Positions 15,640 through 24,863 of a DNA stretch of 44,296 bases are shown here, in pieces. The stretch spans positions 1 to 44,296 of the forward strand of contig CADAYJ010000036.1 of NCBI GenBank assembly GCA_902792115.1. Reading direction: 5' to 3'. The DNA comes from an uncultured Ruminococcus sp. (GTDB taxonomy: Bacteria > Bacillota > Clostridia > Oscillospirales > Acutalibacteraceae). The notes under the pieces were generated by a model, which made no database searches, was not told the DNA's origin, and saw only the letters and a list, made by a program, of their open reading frames with translations. Within the stretch, counting starts at the first letter, position 1; each line of letters starts with the position of its first letter. The translations under genes and the position numbers were made by a program.

Positions 15640-16638
15640 ATGGCATTGTTTGAATCTTTCGAGAGACGTGAAAAGCAGATCAATGAAGTGCTCGCAAAGT
15701 ACGGAATCGGCTCCATCGAGGAGTGCGCTGACATCTGCAAGGCAAAAGGTCTCGATATTTATAAGCTCGTTGAGAGCATCCAGCCCATCTGCTTCGAGAA
15801 CGCAAAGTGGGCTTACACGGTAGGCTGCGCTATCGCTATCAAGAAGGGCTGCACAAAGGCCGCAGACGCTGCTGCAGCGATCGGTGAAGGTCTCCAGTCC
15901 TTCTGTATCCCCGGCTCCGTAGCCGATCAGCGCAAGGTTGGTCTCGGCCACGGCAACCTCGGCAAGATGCTTCTTGAAGAGGACACAGAGTGCTTCGCAT
16001 TCCTCGCAGGCCACGAGTCCTTCGCGGCTGCAGAGGGCGCTATCGGTATCGCAGAGAAGGCTAAGAAGGTTCGCCAGAAGCCCCTTCGCGTTATCCTCAA
16101 CGGCCTCGGCAAGGACGCAGCTCAGATCATCGCAAGAATCAACGGCTTCACATACGTTGAGACAGAGATGGACTACGCTACGGGCGAGGTAAAGGAAGTA
16201 TTCCGCAAGCCTTACTCCGAAGGCCTCCGCGCAAAGGTAAACTGCTACGGCGCCAACGACGTTGTAGAGGGCGTTGCTATCATGTGGAAGGAGAACGTAG
16301 ACGTATCCATCACTGGTAACTCCACAAACCCGACTCGCTTCCAGCACCCCGTTGCAGGCACATACAAGAAGCAGCGCACGGATGCAGGCAAGAAGTACTT
16401 CTCCGTTGCTTCCGGCGGCGGTACGGGACGTACTCTCCACCCGGACAACATGGCTGCAGGTCCCGCTTCCTACGGTATGACTGATACTATGGGCAGAATG
16501 CACTCCGACGCTCAGTTCGCAGGTTCGTCCTCCGTTCCGGCTCACGTTGAGATGATGGGCCTTATCGGCATGGGCAACAACCCGATGGTAGGTGCGACGG
16601 TTGCTTGTGCAGTTGCAGTTGAAGAGGCTATGAAGTAA
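15640..16638 (+). CDS. GGGtGRT family protein
   Basis: A 332-residue soluble protein carrying the namesake GGGTGRT at residues 259-265, followed by LHPDNMAAGPASYGMTDTMGRMHSD-like conserved sequence near the C-terminus. The family occurs in anaerobes beside a NifU-like partner and has no settled function; iron-sulfur chemistry is the usual guess. Conserved cysteines at QPICFE and GYCGAND-like positions (CYGAND) could bind metal. The start follows AAGGGGG. Strong codon bias matches the partner gene. It is followed by two hairpins (16645-16708). Confidence 0.85.
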   Translation: MALFESFERREKQINEVLAKYGIGSIEECADICKAKGLDIYKLVESIQPICFENAKWAYTVGCAIAIKKGCTKAADAAAAIGEGLQSFCIPGSVADQRKVGLGHGNLGKMLLEEDTECFAFLAGHESFAAAEGAIGIAEKAKKVRQKPLRVILNGLGKDAAQIIARINGFTYVETEMDYATGEVKEVFRKPYSEGLRAKVNCYGANDVVEGVAIMWKENVDVSITGNSTNPTRFQHPVAGTYKKQRTDAGKKYFSVASGGGTGRTLHPDNMAAGPASYGMTDTMGRMHSDAQFAGSSSVPAHVEMMGLIGMGNNPMVGATVACAVAVEEAMK

Positions 16639-16644
16639 TAAGCC

Positions 16645-16716
16645 TCTGCTTATTCAATAAAAAGCAGATTATATCCCTGCCCGGCAAAAGCTCTGAGCGT
16701 TTGCCGGGTAGGTTTT
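16645..16716 (+). terminator. Tandem hairpins after the GGGtGRT gene
   Basis: TCTGCTT pairs with AAGCAGA (16645-16668). CCCGGCAAA (16680-16688) pairs with TTTGCCGGG (16700-16708), followed by TAGGTTTTCTT. The second is the likelier terminator. Confidence 0.65.
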
Positions 16717-16744
16717 CTTATCGTGTCGGGAGGTGTGAAGCAAT

Positions 16745-17197
16745 ATGGATATCTGGGAAAGGCTGTATGTAGAGGCTGAGAAAAAATACCGCCCCGAGGA
16801 GATATCTCCGTTTATTACGGCGTACCACGTCGTATGCGCTCTTGAAGCGGAGAACGGCGAGATATTCACGGGCTTCTGCATAGAGGGCTGTTCCGGCGTG
16901 ATGAACCTCTGCGCCGAGCGCGCCGCGGCAGTGAATATGATTTTAAACAGCGGACAGACGGTCATAAAGCGGCTTATAGCTTTTCGGGACAAGGCTCCGA
17001 GCGAGTCCGACAGCTCCGCGAGCGGAATGCCCTGCGGCGCCTGCCGGGAATTTTTCATGCAGCTGAGTGAGCAAAACGAGAATATGGAAATAATGGTCGA
17101 TTTCGCTTCACGAAAAACGGTTACACTTGGCGAGCTGATTCCGGGCTGGTGGGGCAGAGAGCGGTATGAACAGCAGAAAACGGAGAACGAAAAATGA
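16745..17197 (+). CDS. cdd: Cytidine deaminase-like protein
   Basis: A 150-residue zinc hydrolase of the cytidine deaminase fold, converting cytidine or deoxycytidine to the uridine form. Zinc and catalytic residues are visible: CAE at 56-58 and PCGAC with Cys97 and Cys100. The length is slightly above the usual 130-135 of tetrameric Cdd because of a longer middle and C-terminal tail, so a blasticidin-S-deaminase-like subtype is possible. ATG follows GGGAGGTG. The last bases overlap the start of the following Nudix gene, so the two are coupled in a nucleotide-salvage or clean-up operon. Confidence 0.82.
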   Translation: MDIWERLYVEAEKKYRPEEISPFITAYHVVCALEAENGEIFTGFCIEGCSGVMNLCAERAAAVNMILNSGQTVIKRLIAFRDKAPSESDSSASGMPCGACREFFMQLSEQNENMEIMVDFASRKTVTLGELIPGWWGRERYEQQKTENEK

Positions 17198-17643
17198 GCT
17201 ACATCAGCGATATGAGAAAATATATAGGTCACGCCCCGATGCTTACGGCAGGAGCGACCGTCGTCGTTCTGAAGGAGAAAAAGCTGCTTCTTACCCTCCG
17301 CTCGGACACGCACACATGGGGGCTTCCCGGCGGAGCGATAGAGCTTGGGGAATCGCTCGAGGAAACGGCTGCAAGAGAGCTTATGGAGGAGACGAACCTC
17401 TCGGCGGAGGCGTTCCGCTTTCTAAAGCTCTATTCGGGTAAGGAACTGCATTTCATCTACCCGAACGGCGACGAGCTTTACACCGTCACGGCGCTCTATC
17501 TCGCCGAAAACGTCACGGGCGAGCTTCGTGTGAATGACGGTGAGAATACCGATATCGGATATTTTGCCGCGGACGCTCTTCCTGAGCTTGAGCCGCGCGC
17601 CGCGATGATAACGGGCTTCATTGCGGAAAACGGGATTTTTTGA
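17194..17643 (+). CDS. Nudix hydrolase
   Basis: A 149-residue pyrophosphohydrolase. The Nudix box runs from about residue 47 to 69 with GAIELGESLEETAARELMEE, matching GX5EX7REUXEEXGU except that Thr-Asn replaces the usual final Gly. It opens with the short N-terminal segment common in ADP-ribose or dinucleotide pyrophosphatases. The ATG overlaps the cdd stop by four bases, which suggests translational coupling. Substrate unknown; cleaning of damaged nucleotides is plausible next to a deaminase. Confidence 0.87.
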   Translation: MSYISDMRKYIGHAPMLTAGATVVVLKEKKLLLTLRSDTHTWGLPGGAIELGESLEETAARELMEETNLSAEAFRFLKLYSGKELHFIYPNGDELYTVTALYLAENVTGELRVNDGENTDIGYFAADALPELEPRAAMITGFIAENGIF

Positions 17644-17679
17644 AGTATTTATGATACGGAAAAGAAAGAGGTGTTTTAT

Positions 17680-18153
17680 ATGGATTGTACATTTGTTACG
17701 GATTTGGGAAAATTCAATTACAGAGTCGGCGCGATAATCAAGGACGGAAGCCGCGTGCTTATGGCGAAAAACCCCGAGGAAAAGCGCGAGTTCTATTACT
17801 CCGTCGGAGGAAGAGTACATTTCGGTGAGAGCTTGGAGGACGCTGTTCTGCGCGAGGTGAAGGAGGAAACGAACGTCGAATGCGAGATTGACCGCATCGC
17901 CTGCCTCCACGAGAATTTTTTCACAGACGACGACGGGATCCCCTTTCACGAGATCTCGGTTTTTTTCTTTATAAAGCCCTGCGAAGCGCTGCGTAATATC
18001 AAAAACGGTCACAATACGGAGGGCGGCCCCGGATATGAATACCTTGAGTGGATCGACCTCGATAACTGTCAGGGGAAGACGATTTATCCCGATTTTTACA
18101 CAACCGAGGATCTCGACACGCTGACGGCAGGTCATTTTGTTACGAAAGAATAA
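17680..18153 (+). CDS. Second Nudix hydrolase
   Basis: A 157-residue Nudix protein with its box at about residues 43-65 (GGRVHFGESLEDAVLREVKE, then ETNVE). Its N-terminus and C-terminus are unrelated to the preceding Nudix gene, so it is not a simple duplicate. I chose ATG at 17680 with AAGAGG about 9 bases upstream; GTG at 17671 is part of that site. It follows the first Nudix gene by 36 bases and probably belongs to the same operon. The late segment GGPGYEYLEWIDLDN fits Nudix proteins acting on small nucleotides. Confidence 0.85.
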   Translation: MDCTFVTDLGKFNYRVGAIIKDGSRVLMAKNPEEKREFYYSVGGRVHFGESLEDAVLREVKEETNVECEIDRIACLHENFFTDDDGIPFHEISVFFFIKPCEALRNIKNGHNTEGGPGYEYLEWIDLDNCQGKTIYPDFYTTEDLDTLTAGHFVTKE

Positions 18154-18176
18154 ATTGTTAAATTTCTGTAACCCTA

Positions 18177-18205
18177 TTGCATTTTTTCATAACGTATAGT
18201 ATAAT
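18177..18205 (+). promoter_or_regulatory. Promoter of rpsB-tsf
   Basis: TTGCAT (18177-18182), 17 bases, TATAAT (18200-18205). The start near 18212 leaves a leader of about 130 bases before rpsB. The leader can pair GGGCA near 18219 with TGCCC near 18280 and contains a GCAGCTGC palindrome, so S2-dependent autoregulation is possible. Confidence 0.75.
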
Positions 18206-18341
18206 AATCGAGTGTCATTGGGCATATCCGATGGCAGCTATTGCATTACACACATGAACGCGGAAGGCCGGCTTTGGTGCCCGCAGCTGCGAGTTTCCCG
18301 GTTTGAGCGTTCGTGGAGGAAAAACCAAGGAGGAATAAAAA

Positions 18342-19067
18342 ATGGCAGTAGTATCAATGAAGCAGCTTCTCGAAGCTGGCGTACACTTTGGTCATCAGAC
18401 CAGAAGATGGAACCCGAAGATGGCAGAGTACATCTTCACAGAGCGTAACGGCATTTACATCATCGACCTTCAGAAGACGGTCAAGAAGCTCGAAGAGGCT
18501 TACAGCTTCGTTCGTGACCTTTCCGCAGAGGGCAAGAGCGTTCTCTTCGTAGGTACAAAGAAGCAGGCTCAGGAGTCCGTTAAGGAAGAGGCTCAGAGAG
18601 CAGGCGCTTACTACGTAAACGCAAGATGGCTCGGCGGTATGCTCACAAACTTCACAACTATCCGCCGCAGAATCGCAAGACTCAAGCAGCTTCGCGCAAT
18701 GGAGGCTGACGGCACGTTTGAGCTCCTTCCGAAGAAGGAAGTAATCGCTCTCCGTCACGAGATCGAGAAGCTCGAGAAGTTCATGGGCGGTATCGAGGAC
18801 ATGGGTGAGATCCCGGGCGCACTCTTCATCGTTGATCCCCGCAAGGAGAGGATCGCCGTTGCAGAGGCTAAGAAGCTCAATATCCCGATCGTTGCTATCG
18901 TAGATACAAACTGCGATCCGGACGAGATCGACTACGTTATCCCCGGCAACGACGACGCTATCAGAGCAGTAAAGCTCATCTCCGGCACAATCGCAAACGC
19001 TATCATCGAAGGCCACGAAGGTCAGATGGGCGCTGCAGAGGCAGAGGAGAAGGAGAACGAGGAGTAA
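18342..19067 (+). CDS. rpsB: 30S ribosomal protein S2
   Basis: A 241-residue ribosomal protein S2, matching the family from the N-terminal [19 protein letters not shown] block to the C-terminal [19 protein letters not shown] block. Length is normal. A strong AAGGAGG site precedes the ATG. Codon use is highly biased, as expected. It is cotranscribed with tsf, the usual order. Confidence 0.97.
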   Translation: MAVVSMKQLLEAGVHFGHQTRRWNPKMAEYIFTERNGIYIIDLQKTVKKLEEAYSFVRDLSAEGKSVLFVGTKKQAQESVKEEAQRAGAYYVNARWLGGMLTNFTTIRRRIARLKQLRAMEADGTFELLPKKEVIALRHEIEKLEKFMGGIEDMGEIPGALFIVDPRKERIAVAEAKKLNIPIVAIVDTNCDPDEIDYVIPGNDDAIRAVKLISGTIANAIIEGHEGQMGAAEAEEKENEE

Positions 19068-19164
19068 TCCTTGTCACTTTAATATGAATATCAGAGTCGG
19101 AGGCTGCTTGCGCTTTGCAGCTTCCGTCTCACGTATATAAAACTTAATACGGAGGTACAGTACA

Positions 19165-19955
19165 ATGGCAGCATTTACAGCAAAAGACGTTATGGATCTC
19201 AGAGCCAAGACGGGCTGCGGCATGATGGACTGCAAAAAGGCACTCACAGAGGCTGACGGCGACGTTGACAAGGCTATTGATATACTCAGAGAGCAGGGCC
19301 TCGCAAAGGCAGCTAAGAAGGCAGACAGAATCGCGGCAGAGGGCGTTGCATACGCAGTTACAAACGACGACAACACACAGGGCGTTGTTATCGAGGTAAA
19401 CGCCGAGACAGACTTCGTCGCAAAGAACGCGGAGTTCCAGGCTTTCGTTTCTCAGCTCGCTCAGACTGTTATGGCTCAGAGCCCGGCAGACGTAGATGCT
19501 CTCATGGCTTGCAAGGCTGCAGGCTCGGAGATGACTGTTGAGGAGCTTCTCAGAGAGAAGATCCAGACGATCGGCGAGAACATCAAGATCCGCCGTTTTG
19601 AGAAGTACGACGTTCCCTGCGTTGCATACGTACACGCAGGCGGCAAGATCGGCGTTCTCGTCGGCTTCGATACGGACGTTGATACAAAGAGGATCCGAAG
19701 ATGGCTAACAAGCCCGAGCAGGTTCTCGCTAAGATCGTAGAGGGCAAGGTAGGCAAGTTCTACAAGGAGAACTGCCTCGTAGACCAGGAGTTCGTTAAGG
19801 ACAGCTCCAAGACAGTCGGCTCCTACACAAAGGAGACGGCAAAGGCTCTCGGCGGCAAGATCGAGATCGCTAAGTTCGTTCGCTTTGAGAAGGGTGAAGG
19901 CCTTGAGAAGCGCCAGGACGATTTCGCAGCAGAAGTTGCTAATATGGTAAAGTAA
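19165..19955 (+). pseudogene. tsf: Elongation factor Ts, internal deletion with frame change
   Basis: EF-Ts exchanges guanine nucleotides on EF-Tu. Frame 1 (from 19165) carries the UBA-like N-terminus, the TDFVAKN motif and the core up to GVLVGFDTDVDTK near 19689, then runs into unrelated residues and stops at 19740. Frame 3 resumes with EDPKMANKPEQVLAKI at 19689 and runs to the normal C-terminus (ending ANMVK, stop 19953-19955). The block expected between them, with the KDVAMQIAA and HEKEI-type motifs, is missing (roughly 40-50 codons). As tsf is normally essential, this is more likely an assembly or sequence fault than a true loss. Confidence 0.88.
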
Positions 19956-19979
19956 TTTAGCATAATAATAGCTCATAAC

Positions 19980-20016
19980 GGCAGACTGTACAAAAAATGT
20001 GCGGTCTGCCTTTTTG
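19980..20016 (+). terminator. Terminator of rpsB-tsf
   Basis: GGCAGAC (19980-19986) pairs with GTCTGCC (20004-20010), extended by GTACA/TGTGC, followed by five T. Confidence 0.88.
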
Positions 20017-20071
20017 CTTTCTATGAGTTGATGATATATTCTCAGGCCGTTTAACATATGGTCATATTTGC

Positions 20072-20100
20072 TTGACATCCGGTCGCGATTGCGTTAAAAT
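20072..20100 (+). promoter_or_regulatory. Promoter of the RNase J gene
   Basis: TTGACA (20072-20077), 17 bases, TAAAAT (20095-20100). Confidence 0.85.
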
Positions 20101-20107
20101 AGATATG

Positions 20108-20445
20108 TTAAATTGCTTTTTTGCGCCGCTTTTCGCTGCTGTACACGGTGGTTCAGGCTTACTGAAATATCATGTATGTCAGCGATCTGCAAACGCGGAG
20201 CGCATTTTTTGATTTCTTTTTCCAATTCTTTATCGGCGCTGTCGGATACCCATAGGCACCGTTTGCTATGGGCAAACTCTACATTTACGGCTGCCGCACA
20301 TAGAGCCTTACACGGCTTAGGAGCATTATCCCGGTCATACGCTTTGATCCGCATTTTGCGGCGGACCGGATCCTTGCGTGCGCGCTGTTTGGCACCGGTA
20401 TTTTTTCGAGAGAGAACAGCTTTTATTACAGGAGGAAATTTGCTA
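20108..20445 (+). promoter_or_regulatory. Long 5' leader of RNase J
   Basis: About 340 untranslated bases between the promoter and the ribosome site (GGAGG at 20431-20435). The RNase J frame stays open upstream to 20113, but that part has no ribosome site and no family similarity. On the minus strand there is an open frame ending at 20094 with Lys/Glu-rich, protein-like content. Such a long leader on a ribonuclease gene invites comparison with the autoregulatory leader of E. coli rne. Confidence 0.55.
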
Positions 20446-22254
20446 ATGAATGCAAACAACAAAAAACAGAATACGACCGGCAAGGCAAAGGCGTACGCAG
20501 CTAAAGGCGTCAAGCCGAAGAGCGCAAAGTATTTCAAGCACCATAAGGGCGCGCCCGCTAAGTCAAAGACCAGAACTGCTCAGAAGCAGGAGCAGAAGCC
20601 GCCGATCAGGATCATGTTCCTCGGCGGTCTGAACGAGATCGGCAAGAATATCACACTTTTTGAGTGCATGAACGATATATTTATTCTCGACTGCGGTATG
20701 GCATTCCCGGACGGAGATCTGCTCGGCGTAGATCTCGTTATCCCCGATTTCTCGTATATCGAAGAAAATGCTGACAGGATCAAGGGCATCGTTATCACGC
20801 ACGGCCACGAGGATCATATCGGCGGTCTGCCGTTTTTGCTCAGCCGCGTAAAGTTCCCCGTGTACGGCACGCCGCTTACGATCGGACTTATTGAGAATAA
20901 GCTCAAGGAATTCAACCTCGACAAGCATGTCAGCCTGAATGTCGTTCACGCCGGCGATACTGTAAAGCTCGGCTGCATGAAGGTGGAGCTTATCCACGTA
21001 AACCACTCGATCCCCGATTCCGTAGGCGTTGCGATCCATTCGCCTGCCGGAACGATCGTTCACACCGGAGACTTCAAGATCGACTGTACGCCCGTTGACG
21101 GCGGCATGATCGACCTCGCACGCTTCGGCGAGCTTGGCAGCAAGGGCGTTCTTGCGCTTCTTGCCGATTCAACGAACGCCGAGCGTCCCGGCTTCACGCC
21201 GACGGAGCAGACTGTCAGGGCGTCTTTCGAGCGCCTCTTTGCGAGAGCAGAGAAGAAGCGCATAATTATCGCGACATTCGCCTCCAATATCAGCCGTATC
21301 CAGCAGATAATCTACTGTGCAGAGCAGACGGGGCGCAAGGTCGCGTTCTCCGGACGCTCGATGATAAACTATGTGTCCGTCGCCAAGGAGCTTGGTTATA
21401 TCCACATTAAGGAAGAGACGGTCATAGATCTCGATATGATCCGCCGGTACTCTCCGGAGCAGATCGTTCTCGTCACGACCGGTACGCAGGGCGAGCCTAT
21501 GTCGGCTCTCTCTCGTATGGCGTACTCCGATCACCGCAAGGTCGAGGTCGGTTTCGGAGACTTCATCATAATTTCCGCGAATCCGATACCCGGCAACGAG
21601 AAGGCTGTCGGCAACGTCGTAAACGAGCTGCTCAAAAAGGGCTGCGAGGTCGTCCACGAGTCGATGTACGAGGTACACGTTTCCGGACACGCCTGCCGCG
21701 AGGAGCTAAAGATCCTTCACGGCCTTGTAAAGCCGAAATTCTTTATCCCTGTTCACGGCGAGCAGAAGCACCTGCGAAAGCACGCTGATGTCGCGCTCGA
21801 AATGGGCATGGAGCATAAGAATATCTTTATCGGCGATATCGGAAACGTAGTGGAGCTGAATGACTCCTACCTAAAGCAGCTTCCGAGCATCCAGGCAGGC
21901 AAGGTTCTCGTAGACGGTCTAGGCGTAGGCGACGTAGGCTCGATTGTCCTGCGCGACAGAAAGCATCTCGGTCAGGACGGTATCCTGATAATTGTCGCGA
22001 CGCTCGACACGGAGAACGGCAATATCATCTCGGGGCCGGACATCGTTTCGAGAGGCTTCGTGTACGTTCGCGAGTCAGAGGATCTCTTTGATGAGGTCAG
22101 ATCCAATGTCGACGATATTCTCTACGACTGTGCCTATGAAAATGTACACGACTGGACGACGATCAAGAATCGCGTCAAGGACGGCGTTTCAAAGCTGATC
22201 TACGACAGAACTCACCGCAGCCCGATGATCCTTCCGATCATCATGGATGTTTAA
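20446..22254 (+). CDS. rnj: Ribonuclease J
   Basis: A 602-residue metallo-beta-lactamase/beta-CASP ribonuclease with endonuclease and 5'-3' exonuclease activity, central to mRNA decay and rRNA maturation in Firmicutes. The zinc motif HGHEDH is at residues 119-124. Later come HSIPDSVG, HTGDFKID, the beta-CASP TGTQGEPMSALSRMA and HVSGHA blocks. An extra N-terminal tail of about 50 residues rich in Lys, Gln and Ala precedes the catalytic core (starting IRIMFLGGLNEIG); it is likely disordered and RNA-binding. ATG at 20446 follows GGAGGAAAT. Confidence 0.95.
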   Translation: MNANNKKQNTTGKAKAYAAKGVKPKSAKYFKHHKGAPAKSKTRTAQKQEQKPPIRIMFLGGLNEIGKNITLFECMNDIFILDCGMAFPDGDLLGVDLVIPDFSYIEENADRIKGIVITHGHEDHIGGLPFLLSRVKFPVYGTPLTIGLIENKLKEFNLDKHVSLNVVHAGDTVKLGCMKVELIHVNHSIPDSVGVAIHSPAGTIVHTGDFKIDCTPVDGGMIDLARFGELGSKGVLALLADSTNAERPGFTPTEQTVRASFERLFARAEKKRIIIATFASNISRIQQIIYCAEQTGRKVAFSGRSMINYVSVAKELGYIHIKEETVIDLDMIRRYSPEQIVLVTTGTQGEPMSALSRMAYSDHRKVEVGFGDFIIISANPIPGNEKAVGNVVNELLKKGCEVVHESMYEVHVSGHACREELKILHGLVKPKFFIPVHGEQKHLRKHADVALEMGMEHKNIFIGDIGNVVELNDSYLKQLPSIQAGKVLVDGLGVGDVGSIVLRDRKHLGQDGILIIVATLDTENGNIISGPDIVSRGFVYVRESEDLFDEVRSNVDDILYDCAYENVHDWTTIKNRVKDGVSKLIYDRTHRSPMILPIIMDV

Positions 22255-22386
22255 TGCTGAGCTTCAATTATAATCTTAAACAGACCGAAAGGCTTTCATG
22301 TGTTTTATTGAAATTCAGTATAATGAGCACCGTCGTATTATATACTTCTGCCGCGGCTTTCGCAGGCAGAGAGGAGTTGAAGCGAT

Positions 22387-24390
22387 TTGAAAAGACGCTT
22401 TTACATTCAGCCGCACTGCCTTGTGTTCTCGGTCGTGCTCGTCGCGCTCGGTCTTACAGCGAAGCGTTATGACCACAATGTCTTCGTTTTCGACATCACC
22501 CTTGCGGTGATCTCGGCGGCGTTCTTCATAGCTATGGCTTTTCACTACAAATCGTACGTCCGCCGTGTTGTCAAGTGCGCTGTAAACGGTATGAAGGGCG
22601 TCAACCACTCATACCTTGAAAAATTCTCCGTACCTGTCGCCGTTACCGGAAAAAACGGCGATATTCTCTGGTACAACACAAAATTTAAAAACAAGCTCGC
22701 AAAGGGCGCCGATATGTCCGGCGACATGATTGCGCCCTTTATAAACAATATAGATATCTCTGTCCTCACAGACGGGGCAGGCGTTGACGTCGAATATGAC
22801 GGGCGCTACTACACCGTGATCGCGTCCGATGTAGACGACGGCATCGTTTTCTATTATCTCGACGATACCGATTTCAAGCTCACCGCACGCCGCTACGGCG
22901 ACACACGTCCCGTCGTCGCAACGATCAGTCTTGATAACAGAGACGACTTTGAGCGAAACAGCTCCGACGACGACGTCAATCTCGCGCTCGTTAGAGTTGA
23001 GACCGTAATTAAGAAATGGGTTGCTTCCTGCGGCGGCATATACTCAAAAAGCTCGGCAGGAAGGTATAAGGTAGTCATCAACGAGAAGCAGCTTCGCGCG
23101 ACTATCGACGACAAATTCAGTTTTCTCGACACGATCCGCGGAATAAAGGTCTCGGAAGGCTCGCCCCTCGTGACGACGATATCGCTCGGTATCGGCCGCG
23201 GCTCCGACAGTCTCAGCCAGTGTGAGAAATGGTCGCTTGACGCCCTCGATATGGCGTTCGGGCGCGGCGGCGATCAGGCCGTGATCAAAAATGACGAGGA
23301 TTACGAGTTCTTCGGCGGCGTCGCAAAGGGCGTCGAGAAGCATGAGAAGGTCAAGGCGCGTGTTATCGCGAGATCCCTCACCGAAAAGATCAGGGAGTCC
23401 GACAACATTTTAATCATGGGACACCAGACGTCCGACCTCGACGCGGTGGGAGCCGCAGTCGGAATGTGGAGCGTGATCTCAAAGACGTTCACCGATCACA
23501 GGACGAAGATAGTCATTAACCAGAAGACGACGCTTACAGGTCTGTTCATTAACAGACTGAATGAAAACGGCTACAAAAACGTCTTCATCGAGCCGGAGGA
23601 GGCTCGCAAATTAGTAAACGACAAAACGATGCTCGTTATCGTGGATACACATTCGCCTACGTTTGTTGAGGATCCGGAGCTGTACGAGATGTGTAAAAAC
23701 ATCGTAGTTATAGATCACCACAGAATGATGGTCAATCACATCGCGAACGCCTGCGTATTCTTCCATGAGCCGTTTGCGTCGTCTGCCTGCGAGATGGTAA
23801 CGCAACTCGCGCAGTACATCAACGCCGACGCGCTGAACAGCTACGAGGCGGAGGCTCTTCTTGCCGGGATTATGCTCGATACAAAGAATTTTGTTCTGAG
23901 AACCGGCGTCAATACTTTTGAGGCGGCGGCATTCCTGAAGCGCAAGGGCGCCGACACGGTCGAGGTCAAGAGACTTTTCTCTGACTCGATCGTTACATAC
24001 AGGATCAAATCAAAGCTCGTCGCCGAGGCGAAAACGTACCGCAGCAGCGCTATCGCCGTTGCAACAGACGATATGAACAAGCAGAGCAACATCAGGCTCA
24101 CGGCGGCTCAGGCGGCAGACGAGCTGCTCAGCATCAAGGATATACAATCATCGTACGTGATCTACCGCTCTGTCGGCGGCACGTGCATTTCCGCAAGGTC
24201 GCTCGGCGACCTGAACGTCCAGCTCGTAATGGAGCATCTGGGCGGCGGCGGTCATCAGACGATGGCGGGCGCCTGCCTCGGCGATATTGAGCCGGAGCAA
24301 GCGAAGAAAAAGCTGATTGAAGCGATAGACCTGCTTGCCGATAAGGCTTCGGACAGCACGTCTTCGATCAAAAGGAGGAACATACAGTGA
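22387..24390 (+). CDS. gdpP: Cyclic-di-AMP phosphodiesterase GdpP
   Basis: A 667-residue membrane enzyme that hydrolyses c-di-AMP. Two N-terminal transmembrane segments (about 10-27 and 35-53) are followed by a PAS-like domain (near 70-150), a degenerate GGDEF domain (about 170-300), and DHH/DHHA1 catalytic domains with [11 protein letters not shown] and DHH at 443-445, ending in [13 protein letters not shown] at 22387 is the likeliest start, 10 bases after GAGGAG. Its stop overlaps the GTG of rplI, the same coupling seen in B. subtilis and many relatives. A -10-like TATAAT is at about 22319-22324. Confidence 0.94.
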   Translation: MKRRFYIQPHCLVFSVVLVALGLTAKRYDHNVFVFDITLAVISAAFFIAMAFHYKSYVRRVVKCAVNGMKGVNHSYLEKFSVPVAVTGKNGDILWYNTKFKNKLAKGADMSGDMIAPFINNIDISVLTDGAGVDVEYDGRYYTVIASDVDDGIVFYYLDDTDFKLTARRYGDTRPVVATISLDNRDDFERNSSDDDVNLALVRVETVIKKWVASCGGIYSKSSAGRYKVVINEKQLRATIDDKFSFLDTIRGIKVSEGSPLVTTISLGIGRGSDSLSQCEKWSLDALDMAFGRGGDQAVIKNDEDYEFFGGVAKGVEKHEKVKARVIARSLTEKIRESDNILIMGHQTSDLDAVGAAVGMWSVISKTFTDHRTKIVINQKTTLTGLFINRLNENGYKNVFIEPEEARKLVNDKTMLVIVDTHSPTFVEDPELYEMCKNIVVIDHHRMMVNHIANACVFFHEPFASSACEMVTQLAQYINADALNSYEAEALLAGIMLDTKNFVLRTGVNTFEAAAFLKRKGADTVEVKRLFSDSIVTYRIKSKLVAEAKTYRSSAIAVATDDMNKQSNIRLTAAQAADELLSIKDIQSSYVIYRSVGGTCISARSLGDLNVQLVMEHLGGGGHQTMAGACLGDIEPEQAKKKLIEAIDLLADKASDSTSSIKRRNIQ

Positions 24391-24830
24391 AGGTAGTATT
24401 ATTACAGGACGTAAAAGGCTCAGGAAAAAAAGGTGAGCTTGTAAACGTCAGCGACGGTTACGCGAGAAATTTTCTTCTCCCGAGGAAGCTCGCCAAGGAA
24501 GCTAACGCCCAGGCGATGAACGAGCTGAAAAACGCAGCCGATTCAAAGCAGTTCAAGATCGACACGCAGATCGCCGAGGCGAAGAAGGCGAAGGAGCAGC
24601 TTGAAGCCAAGACGATCGTGATCCACGCGAAGTCCGGCAAGGAAGGAAAGCTATTCGGCTCGATAACCGCGAAGGAGATCGCAAACGAGATCAAGCAGCG
24701 CTATAACATCGTTGTAGACAAGAGAAAGATCTCGATCACCGGAGAGATCAAGCAGTACGGCACGTATGACAGCGAGGTAAAGCTGTACAACGGTATCACA
24801 GCAAAGATATTCGTTCAGGTCTGCGAATAA
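24387..24830 (+). CDS. rplI: 50S ribosomal protein L9
   Basis: 147 residues with the N-terminal RNA-binding domain ([19 protein letters not shown], then [13 protein letters not shown]) and the C-terminal domain (SITAKEIA) joined by a long charged helix. Complete. The GTG start overlaps the gdpP stop and a ribosome site AAAAGGAGG precedes it, so translation is coupled to gdpP. Confidence 0.96.
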   Translation: MKVVLLQDVKGSGKKGELVNVSDGYARNFLLPRKLAKEANAQAMNELKNAADSKQFKIDTQIAEAKKAKEQLEAKTIVIHAKSGKEGKLFGSITAKEIANEIKQRYNIVVDKRKISITGEIKQYGTYDSEVKLYNGITAKIFVQVCE

Positions 24831-24863
24831 TCTGCTGTCAAATTCGGCAAAGGAGGGAATGTC

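Noticed and set aside
15487-16545. A 352-codon minus-strand frame opposite the GGGtGRT gene
   Set aside because: It is a shadow caused by strong codon bias on the coding strand; no ribosome site or recognisable domain.
20113-20445. N-terminal extension of RNase J by 111 residues
   Set aside because: The frame is open, but there is no ribosome site, the sequence is unlike the family, and ATG 20446 has a perfect GGAGG site.
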